Assembly: GCA_021018995.1 (NCBI GenBank)
Contig: CM037588.1
Coordinates: 86,643,765 to 86,707,764, forward strand
Length of the DNA: 64,000 nt
Reading direction: 5' to 3'
DNA from: Chloranthus sessilifolius
Taxonomy: Eukaryota > Streptophyta > Magnoliopsida > Chloranthales > Chloranthaceae
Shown: positions 43,358-56,020 of the stretch, in pieces
How the letters are laid out: every line of letters starts with the position of its first letter
How positions within the stretch are numbered: position 1 is the stretch's first letter
Notes under the pieces: generated by a model
Database searches by the model: none
What the model saw: the letters and a program-made list of their open reading frames with translations, nothing else
Told to the model about the DNA's origin: nothing
Position numbers and translations under genes: made by a program

Positions 43358-46300
43358 TCCACAACCATATACACTTTGTAAAATAACTGTTTTGTGTGTG
43401 TTAAAATTCTATCATTTGCTATTTTTAATTTGTTCTTGTATGTTGTAATGTGTTGTGTTAATGCTTAAGAGTTTAGATTACCTGGATCTGAATTTATGAG
43501 TCTTCATCTACCATGAATTGGGCCATCTGCCTGTGTGATTTGAATGTGTAGAGTAGACTGTGCAACCAGGGGTTTAAATTGATTGACTGCTATGATCTTT
43601 GTTGTGAACATATGTGTGCATGAATTATGCAATGGGCAAGAGTCTCACAACTGTGAAATAGTTGAAATGTGACAGAAATATGGGGCTGGTGCACCATGGC
43701 CGGGTGCATGACAGTTTAAATACACATGCCAATGGGCTGGCATTGAGAAGCAGTGGATTTGGCCCTGTTGCGAAGCTCATTTTCAACTGTGCGAGTAGTG
43801 AATTCCATACTTATTCTAGCTCGCGAGGCTCCTTCTGAACTGTGTGAGCTGTGATTTATCCCGCACAGAACTGTGCGACAGTGCATCCGATGCTTATTCC
43901 AGCTCGCGAGGCTCATTTCTTCTAATCTCATCCTCGCGATAACATGCCGAGAGCCTCGCGAAGCACGGGTTATGTTGATTTAAATCCTGCGATTGCTTCT
44001 TCTTCATTTTATCTCTCTGCCCTAGCTTCCAGCGCACACCACAGAGCTGTCATTTCCATTCTTTCACCTTCACTACCCATTTTGCCCCTACTCATACACC
44101 CTACCCCTATCACTTTGCTCCACGTCAGCTCCCAAGTATTTTACACCTGACAGAGAGCAGATTGGTTCACTATGCAAGTTCTAAGCTAAAACCCTAGCTT
44201 TTAGAGGGTAAATGCTATGTTTTCTCAGCTATGAGTTTAATTTGTATTTCCTCTGGTCTGCTATTTGATTTTGGGGAGGAATTTGTGTGGTGAAATCTCA
44301 GTGGAGCTGTAGCTACCTAGGGTTTGTGTTTTCAGACCTAGAATAGGGCAGCACCAAGCCCTAAAACAAAATCAAAGAGCCTTCTCAACAACAGGGCCGC
44401 ACCAAGCCCAAGAAGCCAGCTACCAAAAGAACCTAAGGTTTGTGCTGCCAGTGCTGACACTGTGAAGAAAGAGAAGAACAAGTATTTTGAAAAATAAAAC
44501 TCGCAACCTAATTTTGTTTTGAGTTCAGATTCAAATTTAGAATAGCTCTATGATGTAGTTTAGTCAGTTTGTAATATAATGTCTAATTTCAGTCTTTTGC
44601 ATGTATGGTGTCCTGTACATTTTTCTAGTTAATAAAATTATCTATTTGTGTGCCTCTATACATTGTCTTTATTTCTTCCATTTTTAGTTGTTAGTGGCAT
44701 TATTTCTCTGTTTTACTACCCTACTGCCCCTCCACATGTATCTTTTGAAATAGTGAGGACACTATTCCTCATAGGTTTGAGGGTATGGCATGGTAAGCCA
44801 ATGGGATAGTTAACCTAAGTGCAGCAGCCTTAATTAAGTCTGTAATAAATGTAGTAAAGTCCACCCTTAAATTTGAAAATGAGAAAATTTTAAAAAAATA
44901 AAACTGATGCAACCTTGTTAACACTAAAATCATTTAAAAATTCAATACTGCCATGAGGTGAACATCAAGAATTATTTTTTTCAGTACTTAGTGAACCAGT
45001 GAGGAGAGAAAAAGGTGAGGATGTGCCCAAGAATTCAATTGAAGACTATACCTAGTGAGATTTGGGCCTACAAAATTGTTTTCTTCTTAAAGAGTATATA
45101 TGGCAAGTCTTTTCTGCTTTAAGGACCGGTTGATTCAACCCCTTTTCACTAGAAGTTAGGCACCTCCAAGTTGAAACTTTTGGCAACATGCATAACACTA
45201 AGGAGATGATCAAGGCCTTCATTTGGACAGTTCGAGCCTAAAAGTACTAACCCATTGAAACTGCCCTTTTGCATACACTTTTTAAGCCTTCAAATCAATT
45301 TTTCTTCAAGATACACCAGAGTACTTGTACCTAAACCTGTAGACCTAATTAACCTTTCCCACACTCTAAGAATTCAGAAGGTAAAGGAGAAGGAGATGAA
45401 GGTAGATAAGCTAGGTTCAACATTTGGTGAATGAAGGAGAAAAGCAACATGTGGACAGCAGTGTATTTGTGGGATAGTGTGGCATTTCATAAAAATAAAA
45501 ATAAAAAAATAAAAGGGAAAAAGAGAAGTCAAGAGGATAACTTCATCTAAAAATTGAAAGGAAGAAGAGAGGCTGGCTACTTTGAATCTAAAAAATGTCA
45601 ATGAAGATGAAGTATGTTGAATTCAAGAAGGTGAAGTCATGAATCACCTCCTTTCCTTGCTGATTTTTCAGTTGTGAATCCCCTTTATCCCTTCCATTCT
45701 TTTCAAACCTCACCCTTAAGCCACATTATAACCCTTATAAAAGATATTGTTGATCCTAAGTGAAATGAACTGTCATGTGGAGAAAAGGGAATGCCTGATC
45801 TATGGTGAGAAGTGTTTAATGATGTCAGAAATTAGATGCAACTGCCGATGCTCATGCTTGCACACCCATTTGGGGTATGTAAATGCTCTTGAGCTTGTGT
45901 GAACTGAAACACCCTTTAAATTCATTTGTGAGAGGAAGCCCTAGTAAGCGTTGGGTCTGAGATTGAGCTTATTGGGCATTGTTTAAACCTAATTTTTGAA
46001 TCATTGGTAAGCTTAGTACTAGTTTGGACACTGTGTTTCTTGTTGTCAGCTGATTGGTTTGATAAGTATACATGCATGATTTAGGTGTTAACTGTTGGCA
46101 TTCAATGTCTTGAAACTCCTCAAATTTGAAAGATCAAAAGTAGACTGATACTCTATTTGTTGAAAACTGATTTTAGCATGCTTGCACTTGTGTTAACTAT
46201 TTTATTGAGAAGTTTGTAGGTATCTTCATTGGAAACCCTTAGGAGACTTCACTCCTCCACTAAGGATCACTTAGTGGTTTAAAAGGCTTGATGCATAAGC

Positions 46301-46402
46301 TAAATGCATCTGTGCTCCCTACAAAAGTGGCATTTAAATTTTTAGAGTAGTTGTTTAAATTTTATTTTGCTCGAGGACTAGCAAATATTAGGATTGGGGG
46401 TG
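43358..46402 (+). other. 3' region of Athila Q: motif spacer, env remnant, conserved non-coding block, PPT
   Basis: After a motif cluster (43748-43970) come a possible env-like remnant near 44390 (GRTKPKKPATKRT-stop), AT-rich sequence, a block near 45840-45900 conserved with N, and the PPT AGGATTGGGGGTG (46390-46402), preceded by TTTTGCTCGAGGACTAGCAA, a standard Athila 3' signature. No intact third ORF. Confidence 0.7.
43748..43970. repeat. CTCGCGAGG motif cluster, Q spacer
   Basis: GCTCGCGAGGCTC near 43819 and 43911, CCTCGCGATA, GCCTCGCGAAGC, and weaker GTGCGA and TTGCGAAGCTC copies. The same CTCGCGA core fills the LTR at 46780-47090. Confidence 0.82.
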
Positions 46403-46779
46403 TGTTAAGCACTGAAAAATATCATTTTTCACCTCTTAACCTAGCTTTTACTACTCCTTTGAGCCATTTAATAATCCTCTTTTAAGTCTATTTTGTAGTT
46501 AAGAATAAATTTACAGCTTAGTAAAAAGTCATGCTTTGGAGGCCAAGAAGAGTTAGATTTAAAGCCAAGGGCTGAAGCTGATGGAAGAACAAAGGATACA
46601 CCAGGGTGGTACACACCATGGTGACTATTTTGGCTGCTGAGGTGGGCCGTAGAAGTTAGATGGATGAAAGAAAGATGGGCCAAACAAGAAGAAGATCACA
46701 AGAAGATGTGCACTGCAAAGATAGAGAAATGTCTAGCTCATATGCTGATAGTTCAAATTGGCCTAAAAAGCCCCCTTGC

Positions 46780-47090
46780 GCAGCTCTCGCTAAGCTCAAG
46801 CCCGCAGTAGTGAAAGAGCTCGCGCTGATCTCGCGCAATGCACTGCAACAGTAAAAGAGCTCGCACACAACTAGTGCATCTCAAGAGGAGAGAGAGTCCC
46901 AGAAAATTTTCTCGCGAAGACCCCGTGCGCTTCAATGACAAAGCCAACCACGCGAGATGTGCAGCCCATCCTGGTGATCAACCCCATGCAGCTCAAAGCT
47001 CATCCTCGCAACAACCTGGTGAGACGCAAGTCAGCCTAGAGAGATCCTCGCGAATTGAACCACCTAGAGAACCATCTGCGAGCGCAATGC
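46780..47090. repeat. CTCGCG motif cluster in the Q LTR
   Basis: At least ten CTCGCG or CGCGAG cores in 310 bp (for example near 46817, 46830, 46858, 46910, 46951 and 47047), about 200-510 bp upstream of the LTR TATA box. Confidence 0.85.
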
Positions 47091-47293
47091 TACTCAATGC
47101 AAAAGGGACCTCTTCTCAGTCAATACATAGGGACACTTTAGGGATTTCACAACTTTTAGGGCACGCATCCTGAGGTTCTAACCTATTTCCCACTTCTCAA
47201 GGCATCCAAGGGCCACAATTGGGCCACGTCTTCAAGCAACAATTAGGGTTTTCCCTTCTATTTTCTTATTGGCCAAGGCAGTAAGAGACTTTG

Positions 47294-47301
47294 TATATAA
47301 G
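47294..47301 (+). promoter_or_regulatory. LTR TATA box (Q)
   Basis: TTTGTATATAAGTTG in the middle of the LTR, positioned as in the other LTRs here. Confidence 0.65.
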
Positions 47302-48793
47302 TTGTGCTCATAGTTGAAATAAACATCTCATCTTTAACCAAAATTGGTTGTGAGCTCTAGAGTTCTTTGGTCACTAGGGTTAGGGTTAGATCATCCATTT
47401 TTCTTTTCTTTTTCTTTAGCTCGGCAATTACTGGCTAAGATATTTTGTAAGTAGATAGCTTATTTCAGTTTGCAATGGGTTTTATATGAACTTGGGGGTT
47501 GATTTGAGCTTCTGCACTGGCTGTTGCCTTGAGGGCAGACATTGTAAGTTTCATTTTTATCAATGCAATGTCATTCTTATAGTTTAATTGAATCTATATA
47601 TTTTCTATGTTTTGCACATGAATTTCTATGGATTTGATGCACCCATGGCTGCTTGAGCTTGTAGCCTTGCAAACATGGTGGCAATAACAGCTATCCTGTT
47701 CGATTTCATCATCTGTGAGGAAGATAACCTCTGGGATAGCCTGTGACCATTTAAGTGGGCAGACTATAGCCCTAAGGCTAGTCTAAATCATAGATTTGAG
47801 ATAGATTCTTCTTCTCTGCACTTGAGCTTGTAGCCAAGTGAGAGATAGTTGCAGATCCAAACTCTCCTTTGTGTTGTAATGCCATTTTTAAATTTTAGAT
47901 CTGATATTCTGTAGAGATTGCAGACTTGTGAGTTAGGTCATTGCAGGCCTTTTGTAGCAATGACCAGCTGAGTCTAAGTCCCCATTCAACCTCTGATTAT
48001 ATGTAGTTTCCACTAGATTTTCAAGGGTTGTTTATTCCTATGAATGCATGAGCTTGTAGCCTTACAAACATAGTGTCTGTAATGGTATTCATGTTCTGAT
48101 TTAATTCATTGGTTGGAGGAAATATCTAGGATAGTCTATGACCATTTAAGTAAACAGATTATAGCCTTAAGATTAATCCATTCCCTTGGATTAGATTAGT
48201 TTTATGAGTTTAATCCATGTGAGTTAATCTTCTCCCTAGGATAGTCTGTGACCATTTAAGTGGATAGATTATACCCTTAAGAGAGCAGTCTAATTCATAG
48301 GGACTGATTTGGATTCCTCTACCTTTTAGATGTGCTTGTAGCCATCTGAAGGAGCACTGCAGAGTCACCTCTAGATCTGAGTTGCACAACTGACTTAACC
48401 TTAGCTGCATATTTCTCATTATTTTACCTTTATTTTATCACACCATCAACACCTTCTTTAAAATCCTTTCTATAGTATAGGACTACATTTTATTTCTTAG
48501 TGTTAGTTTTAGTTGTGATAACCCCACAAACTACCTTTCTTTAGGATTGCCAGATCTGTAGTCAGATTTGGAGGCCTACTAACATAACCCTCTTTGGGTT
48601 CTAGATCATCCATCCTTGTGGGACAAACTCTTACTTTTAAAACTTGCTACAACAGGCCCTAGATTCTTGTAGGACTGTGTTTGGTTTGTGTTGTGTTCAA
48701 TCCATTCTGCTTTGTTTTTGCTATTCTTCATTTTCCTCACATTATTCTTTATCATTTTTATAATAAAAAGAAACAGCAAAATCCATTCCAACA

Positions 48794-50030
48794 GAGGAGC
48801 TGATAATGGAATGGACTCAAAGGTGGAAGCTGGATAATGTGGGATGGTTGCAGAGGCTTGCCCAAAAGTAGCAGTGAAGGATGGTGGAGGTGGTGAAGGT
48901 GTTGATGATGGAATGGAAGTAAGGGTAGAAGGTGGCTGCTCTGATATGACTGCAGAGGTGGTTGCAGAAGTTTACTTAGGAAGGGCTGCTTCAGGCTCCT
49001 TCTTCTTGATCAATGTCAAACTAATCTTCCACTGCCTCTCTCCAAACAGTACTGGTGACAACTCAGCAGTGGGCTCTCCCATCCTCCAAACATACCCTCT
49101 TTTTTCAACAAGGCTATGATCAGCCTACTATAGGGTAAACCTTGAAATGTCTGCCACTTCTTTACTTTTCCATGTATATCCTCCATCCCCTCAAAAATCA
49201 GCTTAGCAGTATTGAAGAAATGCCCCATGGAGGAGTACAGTGCATCCACAATTGGGTGCCCCTTCTCCTGCTAATGACCAGCCACAAACACATTCTTCCT
49301 CAAAATATTGTCCATGAATAGAAGGATTGTACTGAAGTCACTCCTCATAATAGAATCAATTGAAGCACATATTGGGGCTCCTAGGCTACAGGATGGATCA
49401 TTGGTTGTAGGGATACCCAATACCTCTGCTATATCAGTGGCATCCACCACTGTCTCAAAGTCATCTATCAACACCACTAGCACAGGGTCATTCTTATTTG
49501 GCCCTCCTCCAGGCTATTTCACCCTAATGTTCTGGTACTACAACTTCACTAATCTGGGGTATACAATTTCATCCAAAGGCCTCAACAAGGAATCCATGGA
49601 GGCCTTTGCCAAAAACACTATGACATCCTTAGCCCACTCTTCCTTTGTGAAAATCAAAGATGGTCTCTGGTATCAGGCTGAGATTATCCACAAAATCATT
49701 TGGGGTAGTGAAAGGGTCAAACTCAAGGGCAACTCCCTTACCCTTCTTATGTTTCTTCTATTTTACAGTTTTAGGCTCATGGGTGCTAGCCTTGGTTTTC
49801 TTCTTTGGAGTTGTTGAGTCACCCGAAACAACAGATTTTCTTTTTGGTTGGGCCATAGGAGCTACAGGAGCTGAGGAAGAGGCAATCCTCTTGGATTTCC
49901 TAGTTGGTGAAGGGAGACAGGTTTGGGCAGGACTAAGCAAGTTGGTTAGGGTTTCTTCAAACTCAGTATTATCAACAATTCTGAAATCCTAATTTTTGTC
50001 TAATGAATCCAAACCCTAGGTTTTCCAAAA
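48794..50030 (-). pseudogene. Env-like third ORF of Athila element M
   Basis: Minus-strand pieces read NLLSPAQTCLPSPTRKSKRI then AQPKRKSV (49758-49940, basic N-terminus), LIDDFETVVDATDIAEVLGI and CASIDSIMRSDFSTILLFMD (49271-49483), and HFFNTAKLIFEGM then LPYSRLIIALLKKEGM (49016-49249). These resemble the plant transposon protein/env-like region of Athila elements. Many stops and frameshifts. It is cut at 48793/48794 by the end of the Q LTR. Its function is unknown. Confidence 0.62.
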
Positions 50031-50349
50031 CTCAGTAAACACTCAATGCACTAAATTAAACTAATAAATCCATTGATCCTTAACAAAAAGGTCTCAATCC
50101 ATTAGAAAATACACAGAGAACGAACTGGACTGAGAATGTACTAAGCACTTACCCAAACTTGGGCATTGCGAGGATAGTCCACAGTGATCCAAATCCATTT
50201 GGCTTGAGTTGTTGATCAAATTGGCAAAAATATTGGATGAATGGTGTAGCAGGTAGTGCATAGTAGAGTAGAAAGAAGAAATTCAGAGCGGGTGAAGAAG
50301 TGTGAGTGTTTAGTAGAGAGAAGGACTGAGAGAATGAGCTTCACGAGGA

Positions 50350-50356
50350 CTTTATA
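50350..50356 (-). promoter_or_regulatory. TATA box upstream of the M env-like ORF
   Basis: The minus strand reads GAATGTATAAAGTCC, directly downstream of the motif cluster and 330 bp before the env-like ORF. Candidate internal promoter. Confidence 0.45.
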
Positions 50357-50590
50357 CATTCAGAACCCGAGCCACGAGAGGATGGGCTTTAGAAAGAACA
50401 GCTCCAGAGGATCTTGAGCAGAAGGCATTGCTCTCATGAGCCTATCGAGGCTAGGTATAGCCTCAGAACAACTGTCCCGAGAGGATGATTTGAAGCGCTT
50501 GATCCTCTTGAGGGACAGCTAGTTCACTTACAAAATGGTCTCGAGAGGATGCCTGAAGGTTTCTGATCCTCTCTAGAATGTAAAAATGGC
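50357..50590. repeat. CGAGAGGAT motif cluster, M spacer
   Basis: CGAGAGGAT occurs near 50391, 50480 and 50552, with related CCAGAGGATCTTGAG, CTTGATCCTCTTGAG and TGATCCTCTCTAG copies on both strands, plus a CTATCGAGGC near 50443. Confidence 0.8.
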
Positions 50591-50837
50591 TTGTTTAGAC
50601 TCGTGATTGACATACTCTCATGCGAATAAGATCAGTGATCCTAATGCTAAATAGATCCATTCAACATTCAACAACACATCAATAATTATGGCACACATCA
50701 AGATTCATCAAAAGCAAACCACAAGAACATAGTATTTACAAAATTTTTAAAACACTTCAACAATTATGTTACACATGGTACAAAGGTTGAGATCATATAT
50801 CAGTGGGAGGTTCTTGAACGTGGATGGTTTCAGAGGA

Positions 50838-51765
50838 CTACACAACATTCTCAACACAGAGTTTGAGCCTCTGGCCATTGGCTTTCATGACCCTTCCAAA
50901 ATTAGGGTCCATGATCTCAATAGCTCCAGATGGGGATGCATGTATGACAGTAAATGGGCAATCCCATCTGGATCTCAACTTACCTGGAAAGAACTTCAAT
51001 TTTGAGTTGAAAAGCCATACCTTAGCACTATCAGCAAATTCCTTCCTAAAAAGGTTCTTATCGAAAAAGGCCTTGACTTTCTCCTTGTAGATTCTAGCAT
51101 TTGCATAGGCATCCAGCCTAAGTTCCTTCAACTAAGATATTTGCAGCTTCCTATTTTTACCAGCAGAAGGTAGATCAATATTTAAAGCTTTAATGGCCCA
51201 ATAGGCCCTGTGTTCTAACTCTACTGGTAGATGACAAGTTTCCATAAACAAGTCTGAAAGGGGACATCCCAATAGGAGTCTTATAGGTAGTCCTATAAGC
51301 CCACAATGCATCTTCCAGCTTTAAGGACCAATCCTTCCTATCTGTCCTCATTGTTTTCTCCAGAATATATTTATTTCCCTGTTGGAAATCGCTACCTACC
51401 CACTTGTATGTGGGTGATATGGAGTAGCAATTTTGTGTGTAACAGTATACTTTTTGAGCAAGCTCTCAAAGTAATTATTACAGAAATGACTCCCCCACTG
51501 ATGATAGCTTTGGGAGTGCCAAATCTTGAGAAAATATTTTCTTTTAAAAATTTCAGGACAGCTCTGTGGTCATTTGTTCTTGTGGCAATAGCTTCCACCC
51601 ATTTAGAAATATAATCAACAGCCACAAGAATGAAATTGAAACCAAAGGAAGGAGGGAAAGGACCCGTAAAGTCTATCTCCCAAACAACAAGGATGGGTTG
51701 CAATGGCATAGAATCTCTTTTAGATATGCCCTCATCCTTTAACATCTCTCACAAGCCTTGTAGTG
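50838..51765 (-). pseudogene. Integrase of Athila element M
   Basis: The core [20 protein letters not shown] followed by [20 protein letters not shown] lies at 51392-51745; the tail KELRLDAYANARIYKEKVKA and KLRSRWDCPFTVIHASPSGA lies at 50838-51131. Very similar to Q integrase but on the opposite strand. The sequence around the catalytic E is disrupted. Confidence 0.88.
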
Positions 51766-52600
51766 CTAGAATGCATCCTTGAACAAGGATGACCAATAAA
51801 ATTTAGATTGGAGCACTTTTGCTGCTGTCCTTTTTCCCCAAAAGTGAGCTTCGTAGGCATGTTCGTGGCACATTGGTAGAATACTGTGGATTTCACCATT
51901 AGGGACACATCTCCTCACTACCTGGTTTGCATAACATTTGTAGAGGTAAGGATCCTCCCAGAGAAAATATTTGACTCGAGAGAAAAACAAGTCCTTGTCC
52001 ATCTTGGACCAATGTGGGGGGATCCTTCCAGCAGCTAGGTAATTCATAATGTTGGCAAACCAAGGCATATCTGTGTTGATGGCAAACATTTGCTCATCAG
52101 GGAAGGAAACATTTAGTGGTGTTGCAGTACCATCCTTAAGCATAATCTTGGATAAGTGATCAACAACCACATTCTCTACCCCTTTTTTATCTTTGATCTC
52201 AAGATCAAACTCCTGCAGGAGTAAGATCCATTTGATCAGCCTGAGTTTTGCCTCTTTTTTCGACAGCAGGTACTTTAGGGTAGAGCGGTCAGTGAAAATT
52301 ACAATTTTAGACCCTAATAAATAAGGTCTAAATTTATCCAAAGCAAAGACTACTGCTAGAAGCCCCTTTTCAATTATTGCATAGTTTAATTGAGCATCCG
52401 TCAGTGTCCTGCTTGCATAATAAACTACACTTGGTAGTTTCTCTCTTCTCTGCCCTAAGACTACACCAATAACAAAGTCAGAGGCATTACACATTAACTC
52501 AAAGGGGAGAGAATAATCTGAGGCTTGGATAACTGCGGCAGAGGTCAAACACTATTTTAATACCTCAAATGCTTTCAAGCATTCAACATCAAACTCAAAA
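51766..52600 (-). pseudogene. RNase H and integrase zinc-binding part of Athila M
   Basis: 260 residues open: [56 protein letters not shown] and [12 protein letters not shown], then zinc-binding [20 protein letters not shown]. The first site reads CNASD where CDASD is usual. Confidence 0.88.
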
Positions 52601-53790
52601 GGCACATCTTGACATAGCAAGTGGCATAATGGATTAGAGATTTTGCTGAAATCCTTGATAAACCTCCTATAAAAACCTGCATGACCTAAGAATGATCTGA
52701 CCTGTTTGATGGTTTTTGGTGGAGGGTAGGTGTGAAATCAGATCAATTTTTGCTCTATCAATCTCAATTCCTTTATGGGACACCACATGGCCAAGAATAA
52801 TTCCTTGGGTGACTATGAAGTGGCTCTTTTCCCAGCTCAAAACCAGATTGGTTTCTTCACATCTTTGAAGCACAAGGGAGAGGTGGTGCAAATATTGACT
52901 GAAATCATCCCCATAAACTGAGAAATCATCCTTAAAGATTTCAAAAAACTTATCCAACATGTCAGAAAATACAGCATACATGCATCTTTGGAAAGTGGCA
53001 GGAGCATTGCACAATCCAAATGGCATCCTTCTATAAGCAAAGGTGTCAAATGGACAGGTGAAGGTTGTCTTTTCCTGATCTTGAGGATACACTATATCTG
53101 GTTGTAACCAGAATATCCATCAAGAAAATAGTAGTAAGCTCTTCCTACCAATTTATTCAATATTTGGTTAATAAAGGGCAATGGGAAGTGGTTTTTTCTA
53201 GTCTTGGAGTTCAATTTTCTGTAGTCAATACAGACTCTCCAACTAGTAACCTCCCTGGTGGGCATCAGCTCTCCAGACTCATTTAGAACTATTGTGATGT
53301 CAAATTTCTTGGGGACCACCTGGATAGGTGATACCCATTCAGAATCAGAAATTGGATAGTTTACTCTAACATCAAGCAGTTTAGCAATCTCTTTCATTAC
53401 CACTTCCTGCATGTGAGTATTCAATTTCCTTTGCATCTCCCTAGAGGGTTTGGAGCCCTCTTCCAAATGAATTTTGTACATACAAACTAATGGATCAATT
53501 CCCCCTAAATCTGTAATGGACCATCCAATTGCTTTTTTATGCTTCCTGAGAACACAAAGTAATTTCTCCTCTTGATCCAAAGTGAGAGAAGATGATATAA
53601 TTACTGACAGTTTATCATTCTGCCCCAGGAAAGCGTACTTTAGAGATTTCGGGAGATGTTTCAACTCCAAATCAGGTGGACTTTGAATAGAAGGCAATGA
53701 AGGTGCCTTAGAGGGTTGAGGGAGGGGCAACATACTAGGTTTCCAAATGGAATATTGTACTGACCCCACTGAAGAGTCCAAAGTGTTTAC
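52601..53790 (-). pseudogene. Reverse transcriptase of Athila M
   Basis: Open from about 53790 to 53092 and, after one stop (GYSGYNQI-stop), from 53092 to 52667. Blocks: KAIGWSITDLGGIDPLVCMY, SWRVCIDYRKLNSKTRKNHF, PLPFINQILNKL, FLDGYSGYNQI, MPFGLCNAPATFQRCMY and FKDDFSVYGDD. The residue before the DD box is K where M is expected. Confidence 0.9.
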
Positions 53791-54276
53791 ATCTTCAGCA
53801 AAATAAGTGGAGGCCTCCTCTTCAACACCCTCAGTCGAAAATTCTTCAAACTCATCAAAAAACTCATCCCAGTCCAGTAGCTTGGGCAAGTTTTCTTCTA
53901 CCAACTCATCAATGACATCAACCACAAAATAGTCCTCACTTTCAAATTGAGGTTGGTTGATTGCATTATACACATTGAGCTTCATCTTCATGTTTCTAAA
54001 AGTGACTTCCATCACTCCTGACCTGCACTGAATGCATGCATTGGCAGTGGCCAGAAATGGCCTGCCCAATATTGTAGGTATTGGAGTGGTACACTTTGTA
54101 GGCTCCATGTCTAGTACTAAGAAATCTACTGAGTTGAAAAACTTGTCCCCCTTACCAGCACTTTCTTCATAATTCCCATAGGCATCATCTCTGATCTGTC
54201 AGCCAGCTGGAGTACCACAGGTGTGGATGTCAACTCCCCCAAACCTAGCTTCTCATGCACAGAGTATGGAAGTAGG
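53791..54276 (-). pseudogene. Protease of Athila M, truncated by the N insertion
   Basis: Residues LLPYSVHEKLGLGELTSTPV near 54260-54200 and MEPTKCTTPIPTILGRPFLA at 54108 are the Athila protease. The upstream D-x-G-A part is absent because the LTR of N starts at 54277. Confidence 0.85.
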
Positions 54277-55257
54277 TGTTGTCGCTCCAAGTGTGCCATA
54301 ATTGTGTGCATTATGAATCAAAAATTAAAGAATTAAAGAATGCTAGGTTATATGGATGTTAACTTATGAAAGGGATATCAGCACATTGGGGCTAACACTG
54401 GCCTGCAAGATCAGGGCCAATTGTAGCAAGTTTTAAAAGTAAGTATTTCAAGATCGTCCACAGAGAATTTTGTCTAAACTGAGAGATAAACCTCCAGATC
54501 TGTGCTACCAGATCTGGCTCTATAATTATCTAAAAAAAAGAATAGATAAAAGAGAGTGTTGGATTGTGTCACATTTAACTATAAGCAAATAAAGAAAAGA
54601 ACTAACTACATGATCCAGATCCGAGTTGGGGAGATGTTTAAAATAAGACAAATGCAGAAATAATAGCTTCATGTACTTTAGCCTCTCAATTTTAATGGAG
54701 AATCAGAGTTCAACAGGCGATTCAATCTTCATCCGCTACCAAAGACAGATGTAATAGAAATAAATCCGCATTAAGGAATAGGTTTAGACTTATGGCTATG
54801 ATCAGTCCACTTAAATCGTCACAGATCATCCAATAGTTGTGGCCTATTCTTTAGTTCGAAACATGAACATCATGTAAATCTTTGCTAGAATTAGGTTACC
54901 AACGCTAATTTGCAGGTGATGAATTAAGGGAAGTTGCATGCGGATGAGTGAATCTAAAGAAGTCTAATGCACTAAGGTGAACATTCGTAACCCTCGACAT
55001 GACTCCAATGGAGAAGACACAAATTACTGAACCTTTTAAAATCCAAAATTACAATTACAGAGCACGGCTTCTTAGAGAGCCCTCGAGACTTACAGCCTTG
55101 AATCCGAACTTGGAAGTACAAATCACTCACAATGGCTCTCAAAGGTAAACTACAAGAAGGGATTACATGGGGTTCGGATAAGCTATCCGGACCGAATGAG
55201 GGAAACAGAGATGAAAACTCTAAAATCTGGATACCCAAATTGGGCAAATGGTTCGCC

Positions 55258-55265
55258 TATTTATA
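55258..55265 (-). promoter_or_regulatory. LTR TATA box (N)
   Basis: The minus strand reads AAACTATAAATAGGCG; the same sequence is at 63419-63426 in the other LTR. Confidence 0.72.
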
Positions 55266-55554
55266 GTTTTCCTCCATCCTGCGATGGCTGGATTGACCAA
55301 TCAGAATGCTTTAGATCCTGGATTGCCCAATGAGGGTTGAGCACGGGATCGGATCTGTTTTGGCCAATGGAAATGCTCGATCTGGTTCGCCAATCTGTGC
55401 CGAAGCATCAATTCATTATGGGTTTGAAATTGTTTGAGCTTTGGAAGTTCCCGCCAGTAATTTAACTTTTAGGCGCTCACATGGGGAATATGCCTTCGGA
55501 TCTTGATTGGAACCTTCCTAATGTTTCGGCTTTTCAATGCATTGGGCGCGTGCG

Positions 55555-56020
55555 TATTCTTGAATTGCCCTTGTTAAAGCTGCGAATCTCCAGAATACCT
55601 TTTCGCAGAGTTCAGGGGCCTTTTCGCAAAGTTCAATGACTTCTGAAGCTCTGTTCGCAAAGTTCAATCTTCTTTTCGAGGAGTGTTTTCTTCTTTTCGC
55701 AAAGTTCAAGGTTCTTTGCGAGGAGTTCAGATGCTCTTCGAAAGCTATACCTGGAGTTTTAGTCCTTTTCGCAGAGTTTAATGACTTCTGAAGCTCTGTT
55801 CGCAAAGTTCAATCTTCTCTTCGAATTGTGTTTTCTTCTTTTCGCAAAGTTCAAGGTTCTTTTCGAGGAGTGTTTTCTTCTTTTCGCAAAGTTCAAGGTT
55901 CTTTGCGAATATTAGAAGTTCTTTGCGAATAGTAGAAGTTCTTTGCGAATTGAACTCTAGGCTCCCATTCTTCTTTGCGAATTGACTTTTAACTTGATTT
56001 TTTCTTTGCGAATGGCTCTC
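55555..56020. repeat. TTCGCAAAGTTC motif cluster in the N LTR
   Basis: More than 15 copies of (T/C)TTCGCAAAGTTCAA or TTTGCGA(A/G) in 465 bp, about 290-760 bp upstream of the TATA box. It includes a segmental duplication of about 145 bp (ATGACTTCTGAAGCTCTGTT at 55636 and 55781), which is also in the other LTR. Confidence 0.92.

Larger units (their letters stand above)
46403..48793 (+). repeat. 3' LTR of Athila Q
   Basis: Starts TGTTAAGCACTGAAAAATAT directly after the PPT and ends about CCATTCCAACA at 48793, where M env-like sequence begins. Contains a TATA box (TATATAAG, 47294-47301) and the GTGACCATTTAAGTGG repeats near 47738, 48128 and 48239. The exact right end is inferred from the CA terminus. 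Confidence 0.78.
50031..50837 (-). other. Spacer between integrase and env-like ORF of M
   Basis: Non-coding; contains the CGAGAGGAT motif cluster and a TATA box about 330 bp upstream of the env-like ORF. Confidence 0.65.
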
